From the NCBI GenBank assembly GCA_947305065.1, contig CAMZCT010000002.1:62001-126000 (forward strand): a stretch of 64,000 bases of DNA, in the 5' to 3' direction. The notes below the pieces were generated by a model. That model worked only from the letters and a program-made list of their open reading frames with translations. It was not told where the DNA came from and searched no databases. Positions within the stretch are counted from its first letter, which is position 1; the number at the start of each line of letters is the position of its first letter. The stretch is from an uncultured Mycoplasmatota bacterium. Its GTDB lineage: Bacteria; Bacillota_I; Bacilli_A; RF39; UBA660. The position numbers were made by a program, and so were the translations under genes. Positions 8,697 to 17,126 of this stretch are shown here, one piece after another.

Positions 8697-10226
8697 TTAT
8701 TTTCCTAAATAAATGTTTTTAAATTCGGTATTATAATACTCCCTATTAGTTGTAGTTTTTTCCTTCGAATACTTTTCTAACATAAAGTAATTACTGTGTA
8801 ATTCTATATATGTTTCTTTAGGTACTTCTATTTTTTCATCACTAATAATATTATAAATATAGGAATTATTTTCATCTTTATATTCTAAAAAAACACTATT
8901 AGGTGAATAATTGATAACATTATCAATTAAGATAGTATTATTCTTTACGTCATATAGTTTATGTTGTTTATGATTAGATAGTATTATATAGATTTTCTGA
9001 TTAGTTTTTAAATCTTCAACTATACTTGGATCATAATATACTATGTTTGTATAAGTACAAGGTACAACTTCTGTTTTATTGTACTTAAGACCGTATCTTA
9101 ATTGGTTAAGTGTTAGACAATACTCTTTTTGAATATTAAGATCAGATTCTATTTCTTTATTTGTCAAAGAATGCAAATCTGTTTCGTTAATATCTTCTTT
9201 CTCTCTTGTATTTTCATTATAAACAAATTTATCAATTAGTATTTTATTATCATCTAAATTCTCTACATGTACTTCATTCTTATTACTATCTGTATTATAA
9301 GTTATTAATTCTCTACTATTATTTATATAGGTGATTATATTATCTTTATAATAAGTGTTAGGTCCTATCTCATATATTTTTTCTCTGTTATTATTAATAA
9401 TAGTTTCACCACTACGACAATCAACTATAATATACTGATAGTTATCATTTATTAAACAATAATTGTTTTTTTCTGAATTGGAAATATTAGTAGTTTCAAG
9501 AACAAAATGATTATACTCTTTTGTTTTACTAGTGTAGCCGACATTACCCTCGAAGTCTACTATACCCTGTTCATCATCAGCAACAAAAGGGAAATAGTAG
9601 CCGTTATATGATAAATTATTATCTATTTTTATTTTATCTTTTACTATTTTTTCGTTGTGATATAATTTATCCCCTATTATCCAAGAATTAGTATTAGGAT
9701 AATAGTATATTTTGTTTTTAGCTTTATATAATTTTTCTCCTTTATTATTTACTATATAATAATATAGATTACCTTTATTTCTTTTAGTTATTATATGAAA
9801 TGTATTATAATCAGCAACGTAGTTTACTATTTTATCAACAATTATTTCTCCATTTTTATTAACTAGTTTAAATGGTTTAGAATCAGTATAATCTTTAACA
9901 GGTATTAATTTATTATCTTGATATGATGAGTCATAAAAAATACTATTCATCTTTTCTTCAAAGGATTCTTCCTGATAATTATCTTTAGTATTGGTAGTGA
10001 CTATTTTAGGTTCTTTACTAAAGTAAACTACAACAAAAACTAAAATAAAAATAAAGATAAAAAGGCGAATGAGAGAAAAGGTAAAACCTTTACCATTTTC
10101 TTTCTTTTTTGGTGGTTCAGTTATAGGGATAATTGGTCCTTCAATTAACCTATTACAGTTAGTACATATTCCTACATCAGCAGGATTTTTGGTTCTGCAA
10201 TAGGGACACTTTTTATACTTTGACAT
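8697..10226 (-). CDS. zinc-ribbon membrane protein with WG-repeat-like ectodomain
   Basis: 509 residues. It starts with a zinc ribbon (CPYC near residue 8, CTNC near residue 22), then a Pro/Lys linker, one TM helix (about residues 50-70) and a ~430-residue extracytoplasmic beta-rich region. That region has repeated segments such as LVNKNGEIIVDK, IVNNKGEKLY and GIVDFEGNVGY, resembling WG beta-propeller repeats. The cytoplasmic ribbon plus external propeller suggests a sensor or envelope scaffold; that is inference. The start has GGAGAC upstream. It is probably in an operon with the two genes upstream. Confidence 0.8.
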   Translation of the reverse strand: MSKYKKCPYCRTKNPADVGICTNCNRLIEGPIIPITEPPKKKENGKGFTFSLIRLFIFIFILVFVVVYFSKEPKIVTTNTKDNYQEESFEEKMNSIFYDSSYQDNKLIPVKDYTDSKPFKLVNKNGEIIVDKIVNYVADYNTFHIITKRNKGNLYYYIVNNKGEKLYKAKNKIYYYPNTNSWIIGDKLYHNEKIVKDKIKIDNNLSYNGYYFPFVADDEQGIVDFEGNVGYTSKTKEYNHFVLETTNISNSEKNNYCLINDNYQYIIVDCRSGETIINNNREKIYEIGPNTYYKDNIITYINNSRELITYNTDSNKNEVHVENLDDNKILIDKFVYNENTREKEDINETDLHSLTNKEIESDLNIQKEYCLTLNQLRYGLKYNKTEVVPCTYTNIVYYDPSIVEDLKTNQKIYIILSNHKQHKLYDVKNNTILIDNVINYSPNSVFLEYKDENNSYIYNIISDEKIEVPKETYIELHSNYFMLEKYSKEKTTTNREYYNTEFKNIYLGK

Positions 10227-10263
10227 AATTAGTCTCCATAATTATCACCGTCTATTCGCTTTT

Positions 10264-10518
10264 TTATCTTATTTCTACAATATTAATATGATTTGTTTTC
10301 TTTTTACTTACTTTGTTATCTAAAACAGAAGTAAGTATTATTAGTATTACTACTATAATAAGTAACGCTACAACTAAAATAGGTAGATTACTTTTTTTTA
10401 TTTCAACATCTTTGTTGGCATTAATCATTTTGTCTATTTCGTCTAGTTTCCTTTGGTTTTCTTCCGAATTACCTTCTCCTTGTTTTATTAGATCATTTAG
10501 ACCTTTATTCCCGTTCAT
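10264..10518 (-). CDS. small single-TM protein
   Basis: 84 residues: a polar charged N-terminal half, one strongly hydrophobic helix (about residues 46-66) and a basic tail. The ribosome site is GGGGG. It starts 10 nt after the NlpC/P60 gene stops and is followed by the zinc-ribbon membrane protein, so the three form a likely operon. The basic residues after the helix suggest the N-terminus faces out, but this is uncertain. Function unknown. Confidence 0.7.
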   Translation of the reverse strand: MNGNKGLNDLIKQGEGNSEENQRKLDEIDKMINANKDVEIKKSNLPILVVALLIIVVILIILTSVLDNKVSKKKTNHINIVEIR

Positions 10519-10528
10519 TATCGTCCCC

Positions 10529-11872
10529 CTAAAACCATAAATTGGTTAATTTACCATCTTTTTTATATACTTCATCCATCATTACAACATGTTGGAAGAA
10601 ATTTACAATTCTGGTTTTATGATATTTTCTCATTACTACTCCACCATAGTGATTAAGAGATTCTGCGACATAGAAATGTTCATCATCAATACCAATTAAT
10701 ATAGCAATATGGCCATTTGTACTAAATAAATCTCCAACTTTTATTAAACCAGAATTTATTAAACTGGAACTCATATAACGAAAATCACCAAGATCAGTTA
10801 AATCATTACTACCACCAACAGGTCCTGCTCCTTTATCACCAACATCAAAGCCTCCGTTTAATAAAGCCCAGGAAACAAAGCCAGAGCAGTCTAAACCATT
10901 AGGATAGTAATTATTACGGATAAAATCAGGTGGATCGTCTTGCCAGTTAATCATTTTGCAACCCCACATTTTAGGTCCTTGCATTCTAGCTACGATATCA
11001 GAATATTTTGATTCGTCTAGATATAGTCCTTTGTGGTAGTATCTTCCTTCTCCATCGACATAATGACGTCCTGTTTTATATAAACGTCCATTTTCCCAAT
11101 AATAGGCGATTCGACGAGGAAATTCTAAGGTTAGAAAGCGAGCAGCTTCAACAACTGAAGCTCTTGTTCCATATTCAACTTTTTCCATACGATAATTTAA
11201 TATTTCATCTAGTAACTTAGCTGTTTCACCATTATATTCACCACATGTTAAGTATGGTTTTTGAAGATTGAACATTTCTGGTTTTTCTGTAATAACGTCT
11301 GTAATTATAACTTTAGTATTTTTTAATAGTTTATTGTTTCCATAAATACTTATGTTAAATGTTCCCTCTATATTAGATTTAATAACATTATCTTCAATTA
11401 GGAGATCAGGATCGTCACTTTTAATTTCAATTAAGGGATTATTAACTTTTACAATAGTATTTGTAAGATCTAAAGAGGAATTTAAAGGAATATAGTATAA
11501 GTCCTCTGTATTTACTTCAACAATATAATTATCTATAACAAATTCTGAAGAAATATTGTTATTTTTATCTTTGAAAAATAATCTATATGGGGATAAATCA
11601 TTTTGAAGATAGCACGTTTCATTTTCAACTTTTTGAAAATTGACAGAGTCTTCCCCTTCTAACAAGCCACATTCAGTCGCATTAGAAGTAGGTTTAATAG
11701 CGATGTTTACTTGTCCTTTATCAGGATCATAATCGATAATACTGTATTCTTTTATATCAAATCCAGTGATTGTACGATAATTAGTAAGTTTGTTATCTTT
11801 AGCAATAGTAACCCATATAAAACCCATAATTATAAATATTAAAAATAAAAATATCATTTTTATGTATTTCAT
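10529..11872 (-). CDS. membrane-anchored NlpC/P60 peptidoglycan hydrolase
   Basis: 447 residues. An N-terminal TM anchor (about residues 5-23) is followed by ~180 residues of beta-rich Ig-like sequence and a C-terminal cysteine-peptidase domain. The catalytic Cys is in GLDCSGFVSW (about residue 329) and the His in GHIAILIG (about residue 388), the NlpC/P60 arrangement. A helical lead-in (RMEKVEYGTRASVVEAARFL) is typical of Firmicute members. It should cut stem peptides or crosslinks on the outer face of the membrane. First gene of a three-gene operon with a small TM protein and the zinc-ribbon protein. Confidence 0.88.
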   Translation of the reverse strand: MKYIKMIFLFLIFIIMGFIWVTIAKDNKLTNYRTITGFDIKEYSIIDYDPDKGQVNIAIKPTSNATECGLLEGEDSVNFQKVENETCYLQNDLSPYRLFFKDKNNNISSEFVIDNYIVEVNTEDLYYIPLNSSLDLTNTIVKVNNPLIEIKSDDPDLLIEDNVIKSNIEGTFNISIYGNNKLLKNTKVIITDVITEKPEMFNLQKPYLTCGEYNGETAKLLDEILNYRMEKVEYGTRASVVEAARFLTLEFPRRIAYYWENGRLYKTGRHYVDGEGRYYHKGLYLDESKYSDIVARMQGPKMWGCKMINWQDDPPDFIRNNYYPNGLDCSGFVSWALLNGGFDVGDKGAGPVGGSNDLTDLGDFRYMSSSLINSGLIKVGDLFSTNGHIAILIGIDDEHFYVAESLNHYGGVVMRKYHKTRIVNFFQHVVMMDEVYKKDGKLTNLWF

Positions 11873-11920
11873 ATAATCATCTCTACTATATAAATAATAG
11901 CATAATAATAATTAAAAAGG

Positions 11921-11947
11921 TAGAAAAAAAGTAACATCAGTTACTTT
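11921..11947 (-). terminator. terminator overlapping a TGA stop
   Basis: AAAGTAAC (11928-11935), loop ATCA, GTTACTTT (11940-11947), with an A-run to the left. The stop at 11937-11939 falls in the loop. Confidence 0.75.
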
Positions 11948-12278
11948 GTTTTTGCCCCTCTGCATCACATATTTTAGTAGGGCCCTGCTTAGTACATTTT
12001 ATACTATTAATCTCATAATCTCCCACAGTTAATGGCGGATCAAAATTATATGTTTTGGCCTCGTCAAACTCTTCTGTATCTATTTTATAGCTAGAAATTG
12101 AAAAGGTTTTACGAAACAGACCAAAACTTACGGCACCAGGGTAAGTAAAGAAAGTATAATAAGCAAAGTATAATAAAAAAAGCATTAATATAAAACTTAA
12201 TATTTTTCTTAGAGCTTTCAAAAATATTATTCCAACGATTATAACCAATGATATTGTAAGTATTGTTCTTAGTGTCAT
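11937..12278 (-). CDS. hypothetical membrane protein, two hydrophobic segments
   Basis: 113 residues from the ATG at 12278 (AGGAGTG at good spacing; an in-frame ATG ten codons upstream lacks a site). There are two adjacent hydrophobic stretches (about residues 5-22 and 25-45), then a ~65-residue polar region with two cysteines (IKCTKQGPTKICDAEGQ) that could form a disulfide outside the cell. It stands alone between terminators, divergent from rpmB. Family not recognised. Confidence 0.7.
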   Translation of the reverse strand: MTLRTILTISLVIIVGIIFLKALRKILSFILMLFLLYFAYYTFFTYPGAVSFGLFRKTFSISSYKIDTEEFDEAKTYNFDPPLTVGDYEINSIKCTKQGPTKICDAEGQKQSN

Positions 12279-12313
12279 ATTATCACTCCTACTATGATTA
12301 TAGCACATTTTAT

Positions 12314-12342
12314 TTGACTTTACCTTAAACTTATGGTAAAGT
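12314..12342 (+). promoter_or_regulatory. rpmB promoter with overlapping operator-like dyad
   Basis: TTGACT (12314-12319), 17-nt spacer, TAAAGT (12337-12342). A perfect 8-bp inverted repeat ACTTTACC / GGTAAAGT (12317-12324 and 12335-12342, 10-nt centre) spans the promoter from -35 to -10, a placement typical of a repressor operator. It does not match the Bacillus Zur box as I know it. There is no A- or T-run, so it is not a terminator. Confidence 0.5.
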
Positions 12343-12386
12343 CTTTAAGTAAGCGAAAAAAATTATTTAATGAGGAGGCGGAAAGT

Positions 12387-12593
12387 ATGGCTACAAAAAT
12401 AACTACAAAAAAACCTTTAGTTGGAAACAGAAGAAGTCATGCATTGAATGCAACAAAGCATGCTCAAAGACCTAATAATCAATCATTTACTATCGATGGT
12501 GAGAAAATAATTACTACTGTTAGAGAAGCTAGATCTTTTAGTAAAGAACCTAGAGTAAGAAAATGCGATAAGAAGAATAAAGAAGCTGCATAG
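12387..12593 (+). CDS. rpmB: 50S ribosomal protein L28 (cysteine-poor form)
   Basis: 68 residues from the ATG at 12387, behind GAGGAGG. The L28 core KKPLVGNRRSHALNATK is clear and length is normal. The N-terminal cysteine of zinc-binding L28 (usually MxxxC) is replaced, and only one Cys remains near the C-terminus, so this is a zinc-free form. Zinc-free L28 paralogues are often induced under zinc shortage in Firmicutes, but here it could simply be the only L28. Single-gene unit with its own promoter. Confidence 0.9.
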   Translation: MATKITTKKPLVGNRRSHALNATKHAQRPNNQSFTIDGEKIITTVREARSFSKEPRVRKCDKKNKEAA

Positions 12594-12612
12594 TTTCTTT
12601 TTTTTTGATGAT

Positions 12613-12653
12613 AAAAAAAGGACTAATTACTTAATAGTTATTAATCCTTTTTC
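12613..12653 (-). terminator. terminator of rpoZ
   Basis: AAAAAGGA and TCCTTTTT arms with an inner TAAT/ATTA extension, an A-run on the left, and the TAA of rpoZ (12627-12629) inside. It may also serve rpmB from the other side. Confidence 0.65.
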
Positions 12654-12827
12654 TACTTCTTCTAATGATCTTCCAAGTTCTTTTTTATTTACATATTCAT
12701 CTTGTTTCATTTGAAAATGTTTGTTTTCTAACATTTGTTTACTTCTTCTAGATGCTATATGAACTAGTTTATATTTTGAATCTACTATGTTCAATAATTT
12801 ATCAATAGATGGATATATCACATTCAT
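12627..12827 (-). CDS. rpoZ: DNA-directed RNA polymerase omega subunit
   Basis: 66 residues. The omega signature is obvious: IYPSIDKLLNIVDSKYKLVH, then the basic helix (ASRRSKQML) and a short acidic end. The start is ATG 12827 (or the GTG one codon upstream) behind AAGGG. Omega helps assemble and stabilise RNA polymerase by holding beta-prime. In Bacillus it follows gmk; here it stands as a single unit, facing rpmB. Confidence 0.93.
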   Translation of the reverse strand: MNVIYPSIDKLLNIVDSKYKLVHIASRRSKQMLENKHFQMKQDEYVNKKELGRSLEEVEKGLITIK

Positions 12828-12911
12828 CACGCCCTTACAATAATATAATATCGTCTTTTCTTTTATTTACATAGTGTTTTGTTAAAATTTTGACAATATT
12901 TGACAAAAAAA

Positions 12912-13283
12912 CTACTCTTCTTCAATTAGAGTAGCTTTATAGCCGTCTTCTTCACTGTAAGTAATTTTTACTTTGGTGTTATTCATAGTTGTTTTTTGAT
13001 TACGAGGATCAAGTATATCTCCTTCAGAATTATCAGGGGATAAGTAACCAGCATCTACTAATTCTTTTACTGTTATTACTTTAGACCCTTCTGTCTTTAA
13101 TTCTTCTATACTCATTCCGTATCTTTTAGCGTTAGATTCTATATTACTTACTTTTACTCTATAATACTCATCTGTATCGTCTTTAAATGCTTGAGAAGTA
13201 ACTCCCAATGTTACAGCGGTTATTATTCCGAATATTACCATTACTATAATTAATTCTATTGCTGTATAGCCTTTTCTATTCAT
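12912..13283 (-). CDS. prepilin-like protein with type IV pilin N-terminus
   Basis: 123 residues from ATG 13283, giving the short basic leader MNRKG followed by YTAIELIIVMVIFGIITAV. This is a class III/type IV prepilin N-terminus: cleavage after Gly5 and the conserved Glu at mature position 5. The mature part is a helical spine plus a ~70-residue acidic head. The ribosome site is GGTGAT. Prepilin peptidase and assembly ATPase are not in the window. A second protein with the same N-terminus is at 19926-21947. Confidence 0.82.
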   Translation of the reverse strand: MNRKGYTAIELIIVMVIFGIITAVTLGVTSQAFKDDTDEYYRVKVSNIESNAKRYGMSIEELKTEGSKVITVKELVDAGYLSPDNSEGDILDPRNQKTTMNNTKVKITYSEEDGYKATLIEEE

Positions 13284-13351
13284 GTATATCACCATATAAA
13301 TTATAACATGTTTATTATATTATTAAAACAATTTGTTATTGATTTCTTTAG

Positions 13352-13382
13352 AAAAGAAAAAGTTGTGAAATGTTCACAACTT
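13352..13382 (-). terminator. terminator of the DUF5305 / CalY-like operon
   Basis: AAGTTGTGAA (13360-13369) and TTCACAACTT (13373-13382) with a 3-nt loop and A-rich left flank. The stop of the DUF5305-like gene lies at its right edge. Confidence 0.75.
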
Positions 13383-14505
13383 AGTAATCTAAATCACATT
13401 CTTTTAAAGAATACTTATAAATATCTTTACCATTCTTAATGAAGAAGACACATTTTTGATCTTTTACTATTTCATAGTAATTAATAGGTAACTCTAGAGT
13501 GTTTTGAGCGTCTAATAATTCATTAAAATCATAGCAATCTATTACGTTGGTATCACCAAATCTAGGTAATGATTTAGTATTTACAATAATGCTATCATAA
13601 GCTTTTAAATAGCCATCTCTTAAAGAACAATACTTACTCTTTTTAGGTTTTAATAACATTATTAAAGATATAAATCTAATTGCTAACATTGTGGCAATAA
13701 TTAAACTTGCTAAACCAAAGTATGAGTATAAAGTGTTTATACCAGTTTCTAAAGTTATTTCATTAAATGAACCATTAGTATTCAAGTTTTTATCATTAAC
13801 ACTTATTTCAAAGCTATCCTTTAATAATGGAATAATCATTTCGATACTTGTTTTATGGTGAAGATTAGTATCTGTAAATTTTTCATATGTTCCTTTGTAG
13901 TTAACGTTCATAGTAACAACAAATTTACTTGTAGCATTAGGAGCAAATTGTCTTGCATATTCACTAGCTATTTTATTATATTTTTGATAATCAATATCTA
14001 TTAAATTAGTAATATTTAATTTATTACCATAAATAGTATCTTCTTTAGCAGACATCAATGTATAAGCTTCATCTAGTAATACATTTCCTTCTTCACTATA
14101 TACATAAAGTGTTCCAACTATATCAGATGAATAAGCTAGTAAGGCTTTATCTCCAAAGAAGGAATTATAACGAAAATCAGCAGATATTCTATCTATTAGA
14201 GAAGATATATATTGCCTTCCTTCTTCTATTCTATTTTTTGAATAATATTCGTTATCAACTAAGGAAATATTATAATTTATGGCTCCGTTTTCACTATAAT
14301 TTAATTCAATTTCGTTATAGTCAGCAAAACTCTTATTAATTAGGACATATGATAGAATACATAATAATGTTATGCCAACAAATAAAAGGATTAAACGAGC
14401 ATTATAGGATAAATAAAAATATGGACTACGATCGATATTATTATTTATGTATTTTACCTTACGCATTTTCGTATAATCTATTTTCTTTGTTCCCTTTTTA
14501 TCCAT
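13381..14505 (-). CDS. DUF5305-like membrane protein
   Basis: 374 residues with one TM helix near the N-terminus (about residues 35-56) and one near residue 268-290, enclosing a ~210-residue extracytoplasmic beta-rich domain. A ~85-residue cytoplasmic tail follows. This layout and the ATSKFVVTMNVNYKGTYE region fit DUF5305, a family often found beside SipW-type signal peptidases and CalY/TasA-like proteins. It follows the CalY-like gene by 6 nt, so the two are surely cotranscribed. No SipW gene is in the window. Function unknown; family call moderate. Confidence 0.6.
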   Translation of the reverse strand: MDKKGTKKIDYTKMRKVKYINNNIDRSPYFYLSYNARLILLFVGITLLCILSYVLINKSFADYNEIELNYSENGAINYNISLVDNEYYSKNRIEEGRQYISSLIDRISADFRYNSFFGDKALLAYSSDIVGTLYVYSEEGNVLLDEAYTLMSAKEDTIYGNKLNITNLIDIDYQKYNKIASEYARQFAPNATSKFVVTMNVNYKGTYEKFTDTNLHHKTSIEMIIPLLKDSFEISVNDKNLNTNGSFNEITLETGINTLYSYFGLASLIIATMLAIRFISLIMLLKPKKSKYCSLRDGYLKAYDSIIVNTKSLPRFGDTNVIDCYDFNELLDAQNTLELPINYYEIVKDQKCVFFIKNGKDIYKYSLKECDLDY

Positions 14506-14511
14506 AATTCA

Positions 14512-15051
14512 TTACTCCTTTATTTGGTCAAATTCAATAATTAATGAAAGATTGTCTAAATTTAGATTCATTGGATTACCAAATTCATCTTTAACAGCAT
14601 TTTTGTATTCTAAAGTAAAGGTATTATCAAGAATTTTGGCTTCTCCTTTGATATCATCACCTACTGCGATATTAGATATTCCATATTCTAAATTATCTTG
14701 ATAGTTATCTATACCTTTTAATTCAATGGCTTTAACTTTAGTAGGTATTAATCCTTCATTTAATAGATCAAATTTAAATGATATTTTATTATTAGGAACT
14801 ATACTAGTTATGGCAAAATTAATAGAATTCCCTATTACACTAGGTTCTTCTTTAAATAATATGGTGTTTAAACTAGTATTTAAATCTTTGATATTTTCAA
14901 TTTTTATATTATTTTCATTTTCAACAGCGATAGCTTTTCCAGATACTTCAATAGTAGTATTGTATGATGAGTAACCTATGCCAATACTTAAAATTGCAAC
15001 TAAGAAAGCCATAATTGTTATTATTTTGATTCTATTCTTGGTGTTTTTCAT
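14512..15051 (-). CDS. CalY/TasA-like secreted protein
   Basis: 179 residues from ATG 15051. Basic N-terminus, hydrophobic signal (about residues 9-28) ending GIGYSSY, then a beta-sandwich-like ectodomain with FAITSIVPNNKISFKFDLLNEGLIPTKV, typical of the CalY/TasA (camelysin) group. These are matrix-fibre or surface proteins usually processed by SipW. It is the first gene of an operon with a DUF5305-like protein. Assignment is by fold-like pattern, not a catalytic motif. Confidence 0.55.
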   Translation of the reverse strand: MKNTKNRIKIITIMAFLVAILSIGIGYSSYNTTIEVSGKAIAVENENNIKIENIKDLNTSLNTILFKEEPSVIGNSINFAITSIVPNNKISFKFDLLNEGLIPTKVKAIELKGIDNYQDNLEYGISNIAVGDDIKGEAKILDNTFTLEYKNAVKDEFGNPMNLNLDNLSLIIEFDQIKE

Positions 15052-15103
15052 ATTATCACTACTCTCATACAATTAAGTATACCATATATTTGGTTAAATA
15101 GTA

Positions 15104-15127
15104 TAAAAAAAGAACCTTAATGGTTCT
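15104..15127 (-). terminator. terminator of ffh
   Basis: AGAACC (15111-15116), loop, GGTTCT (15122-15127), A-run 15105-15111. The ffh stop (15126-15128) overlaps the stem. Confidence 0.75.
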
Positions 15128-16433
15128 AAAAAGGCAGTTTCATGTTGCCGTTACTCATCATTTTCATCATCTTTTTCATTTCTTCGAATTGTTTTAATAA
15201 ACGATTTATTTCGGCTACATCTCGGCCACAGCCTTTACTAATTCTTTGTTTTCTTGTGGCTTTTAAGCATTCTGGATGTTTTCTCTCATATGGGGTCATA
15301 GATAATACTATTGCTTCTATATGAGCCATATCTTTTGGATCAATAGAAACATTATTTAAACCCATCTTACGAGCTTGAGGGAGCATTTTAAGAATGTTTT
15401 CTAATGGTCCTAATTTCTTAATTTGTTTTAAATTAGTTAAGAAATCTTCCAAGTCATATTTACCACTCATCATTTTCTTAGCTTGTTTTTCAGCATCATC
15501 TTCAGATATGATGTTTTCTACTTTTTCAGCAATAGATAAAACATCTCCCATATCCAAAATACGTTCTGCCATACGTTCAGGATAGAATGGTGATAAACCA
15601 TCTAATTTTTCAGAATCTCCAACAAATTTTATTGGAACATTGGTTAAGTGTCTTACAGAAAGAGCTACTCCACCTTTAGTATTACCATCTAATTTTGTTA
15701 GTATACAACCTGTTAGATTTAAAGACTCATTAAATCCGGTAATAACATTTATAGCATCTTGACCCATCATAGCATCAATTACTAGGATAGTTTCATCGGG
15801 ATGACATAATTCTTGTGCACCTTTTAATTCGGCCATTAATTCTTCATCAATATGTAGTCGACCAGCAGTATCGATAATAATAAAGTCATTTTTATTTTCT
15901 TTTGCAAATTCTAAGGCATTCTTAATTATCTCATTTACTGGTTTTTTACCTTCAGAATAAACAGGTATATTTAATTGTTTACCAATTGTTTGTAATTGTT
16001 CTATAGCAGCTGGACGATAAATATCACAAGCGACTAATAAAGGACTCTTAGAATTCTTTTTTCTTAAATAATTAGCTAATTTACCAGCAGTTGTAGTTTT
16101 ACCACTACCTTGAAGACCAACTAACATTAAAATACTAGGTTTACCATCGACATATAATGGAGCTGCTTCACCACCTAATAATTCTACTAATTCATCTTTA
16201 ACAATTTTAATAAATAGCTCATCTGGTTTTAAAGATTTACCTACTTCCATACCTAAAGCTTTTTCTTTAACATTAGCAATAAACTCTTTTACAACTTGAT
16301 AGTTAACGTCAGCTTCTAAAAGAGCCATTCTAATTTCACGCATTGCTTCGTTGATATTTTCTTCAGTAATACGTCCCATACCACGTATATTCTTTATGGC
16401 GTTAGAAAGACGATCTCCCATATATTCAAACAT
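15126..16433 (-). CDS. ffh: signal recognition particle protein Ffh (SRP54)
   Basis: 435 residues, normal length. N-domain four-helix bundle, then the GTPase with P-loop GLQGSGKTTTAGK (about residue 107), DIYRPAA, DTAGR and TKLDGNTKGG. The C-terminal M domain binds SRP RNA and signal sequences (ISKGCGRDVAEINRLLKQF, Met-rich end). It guides nascent membrane proteins to FtsY, encoded in the same cluster. The start has AAGGAGTG. The usual ylxM-ffh adjacency is changed here: ylxM sits with ftsY, and a broken kinase-like gene and tmk lie between. Confidence 0.97.
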   Translation of the reverse strand: MFEYMGDRLSNAIKNIRGMGRITEENINEAMREIRMALLEADVNYQVVKEFIANVKEKALGMEVGKSLKPDELFIKIVKDELVELLGGEAAPLYVDGKPSILMLVGLQGSGKTTTAGKLANYLRKKNSKSPLLVACDIYRPAAIEQLQTIGKQLNIPVYSEGKKPVNEIIKNALEFAKENKNDFIIIDTAGRLHIDEELMAELKGAQELCHPDETILVIDAMMGQDAINVITGFNESLNLTGCILTKLDGNTKGGVALSVRHLTNVPIKFVGDSEKLDGLSPFYPERMAERILDMGDVLSIAEKVENIISEDDAEKQAKKMMSGKYDLEDFLTNLKQIKKLGPLENILKMLPQARKMGLNNVSIDPKDMAHIEAIVLSMTPYERKHPECLKATRKQRISKGCGRDVAEINRLLKQFEEMKKMMKMMSNGNMKLPF

Positions 16434-16474
16434 ATTATCACTCCTTAAACATTAAATAGTATATCATAAATAAC

Positions 16475-17126
16475 TTATTTAGAAATACCTTTTAAATATG
16501 GAACTACTTTTCCATTACTATTATCTAAAATTTCACTTATATAATCTGTACTATTAGCTAATAATTCTAAATTGTTTTTTTTTAGTAAATTTTATTACAG
16601 TAAATAATACTTCTCTTAAGAAGAATTCACTATATAATTTAATATTTTCTAAATAGACTTTTCTTTTATCATAATCAACTATTCTGTAAGTACCTGGATC
16701 AATCATATAAAAACCATCATCTAAAGCAAAATTATCTAGTTTAAAATCTTCTAAGGAAACACTTTTTTCACTTAGCATAAAAATATCTTCTTTAACTAAT
16801 TCTAATTCTCCTTTTATTCTAGAAATATGTAGTTGTTTGATTATTTCTCTTTGGTGATTTAAGATAAATTTAGTTGTATAACCAATAAAATTATGATTTT
16901 CATCACAAACAACATCTATAGGCAATAAGATTCGTTTAGTGGGAATTTTACTTAAGTAAGTGACATCTTCTTCACTAAGTCTTTTTATACTACAGTAAGG
17001 TTTATAAATTTTTAATACTTTATCTCCCTAAATATAAGCGATTCCCTCTTCTCCTTCTCCTAAATAGAGATAGTTTAAAACGTCTTTTGTTAGTTCATAT
17101 TCTTTGTCATTTATGTATATTATCAT
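16475..17126 (-). pseudogene. protein-kinase-like gene broken by an in-frame TAG and a homopolymer frameshift
   Basis: Read from ATG 17126, which overlaps the tmk stop as ATGA. The frame gives a kinase-like N-lobe: LGEGEEGIAYI, then TAG, then GDKVLKIYKPY, matching a Gly-rich loop and lysine strand. It continues through DFKLDNFALDDGFYMIDPGTY, a catalytic-loop and metal-loop-like segment, to a 9-A run (near 16575). Removing one A extends the protein by ~30 sensible residues to TAA at 16475. The intact product would be about 216 residues. The longest intact piece (16554-16925) is only an internal fragment. Confidence 0.7.

Noticed and set aside
16554-16925. 123-residue ORF as a gene in its own right
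   Set aside because: It is an internal piece of the broken kinase-like gene; no start signals at its ATG.
16475-17126. Reassignment of UAG or UGA to an amino acid in this genome
   Set aside because: UAG ends rpmF, ffh and the FemX-like gene, and UGA ends mtaB at sensible C-termini; standard stops fit.
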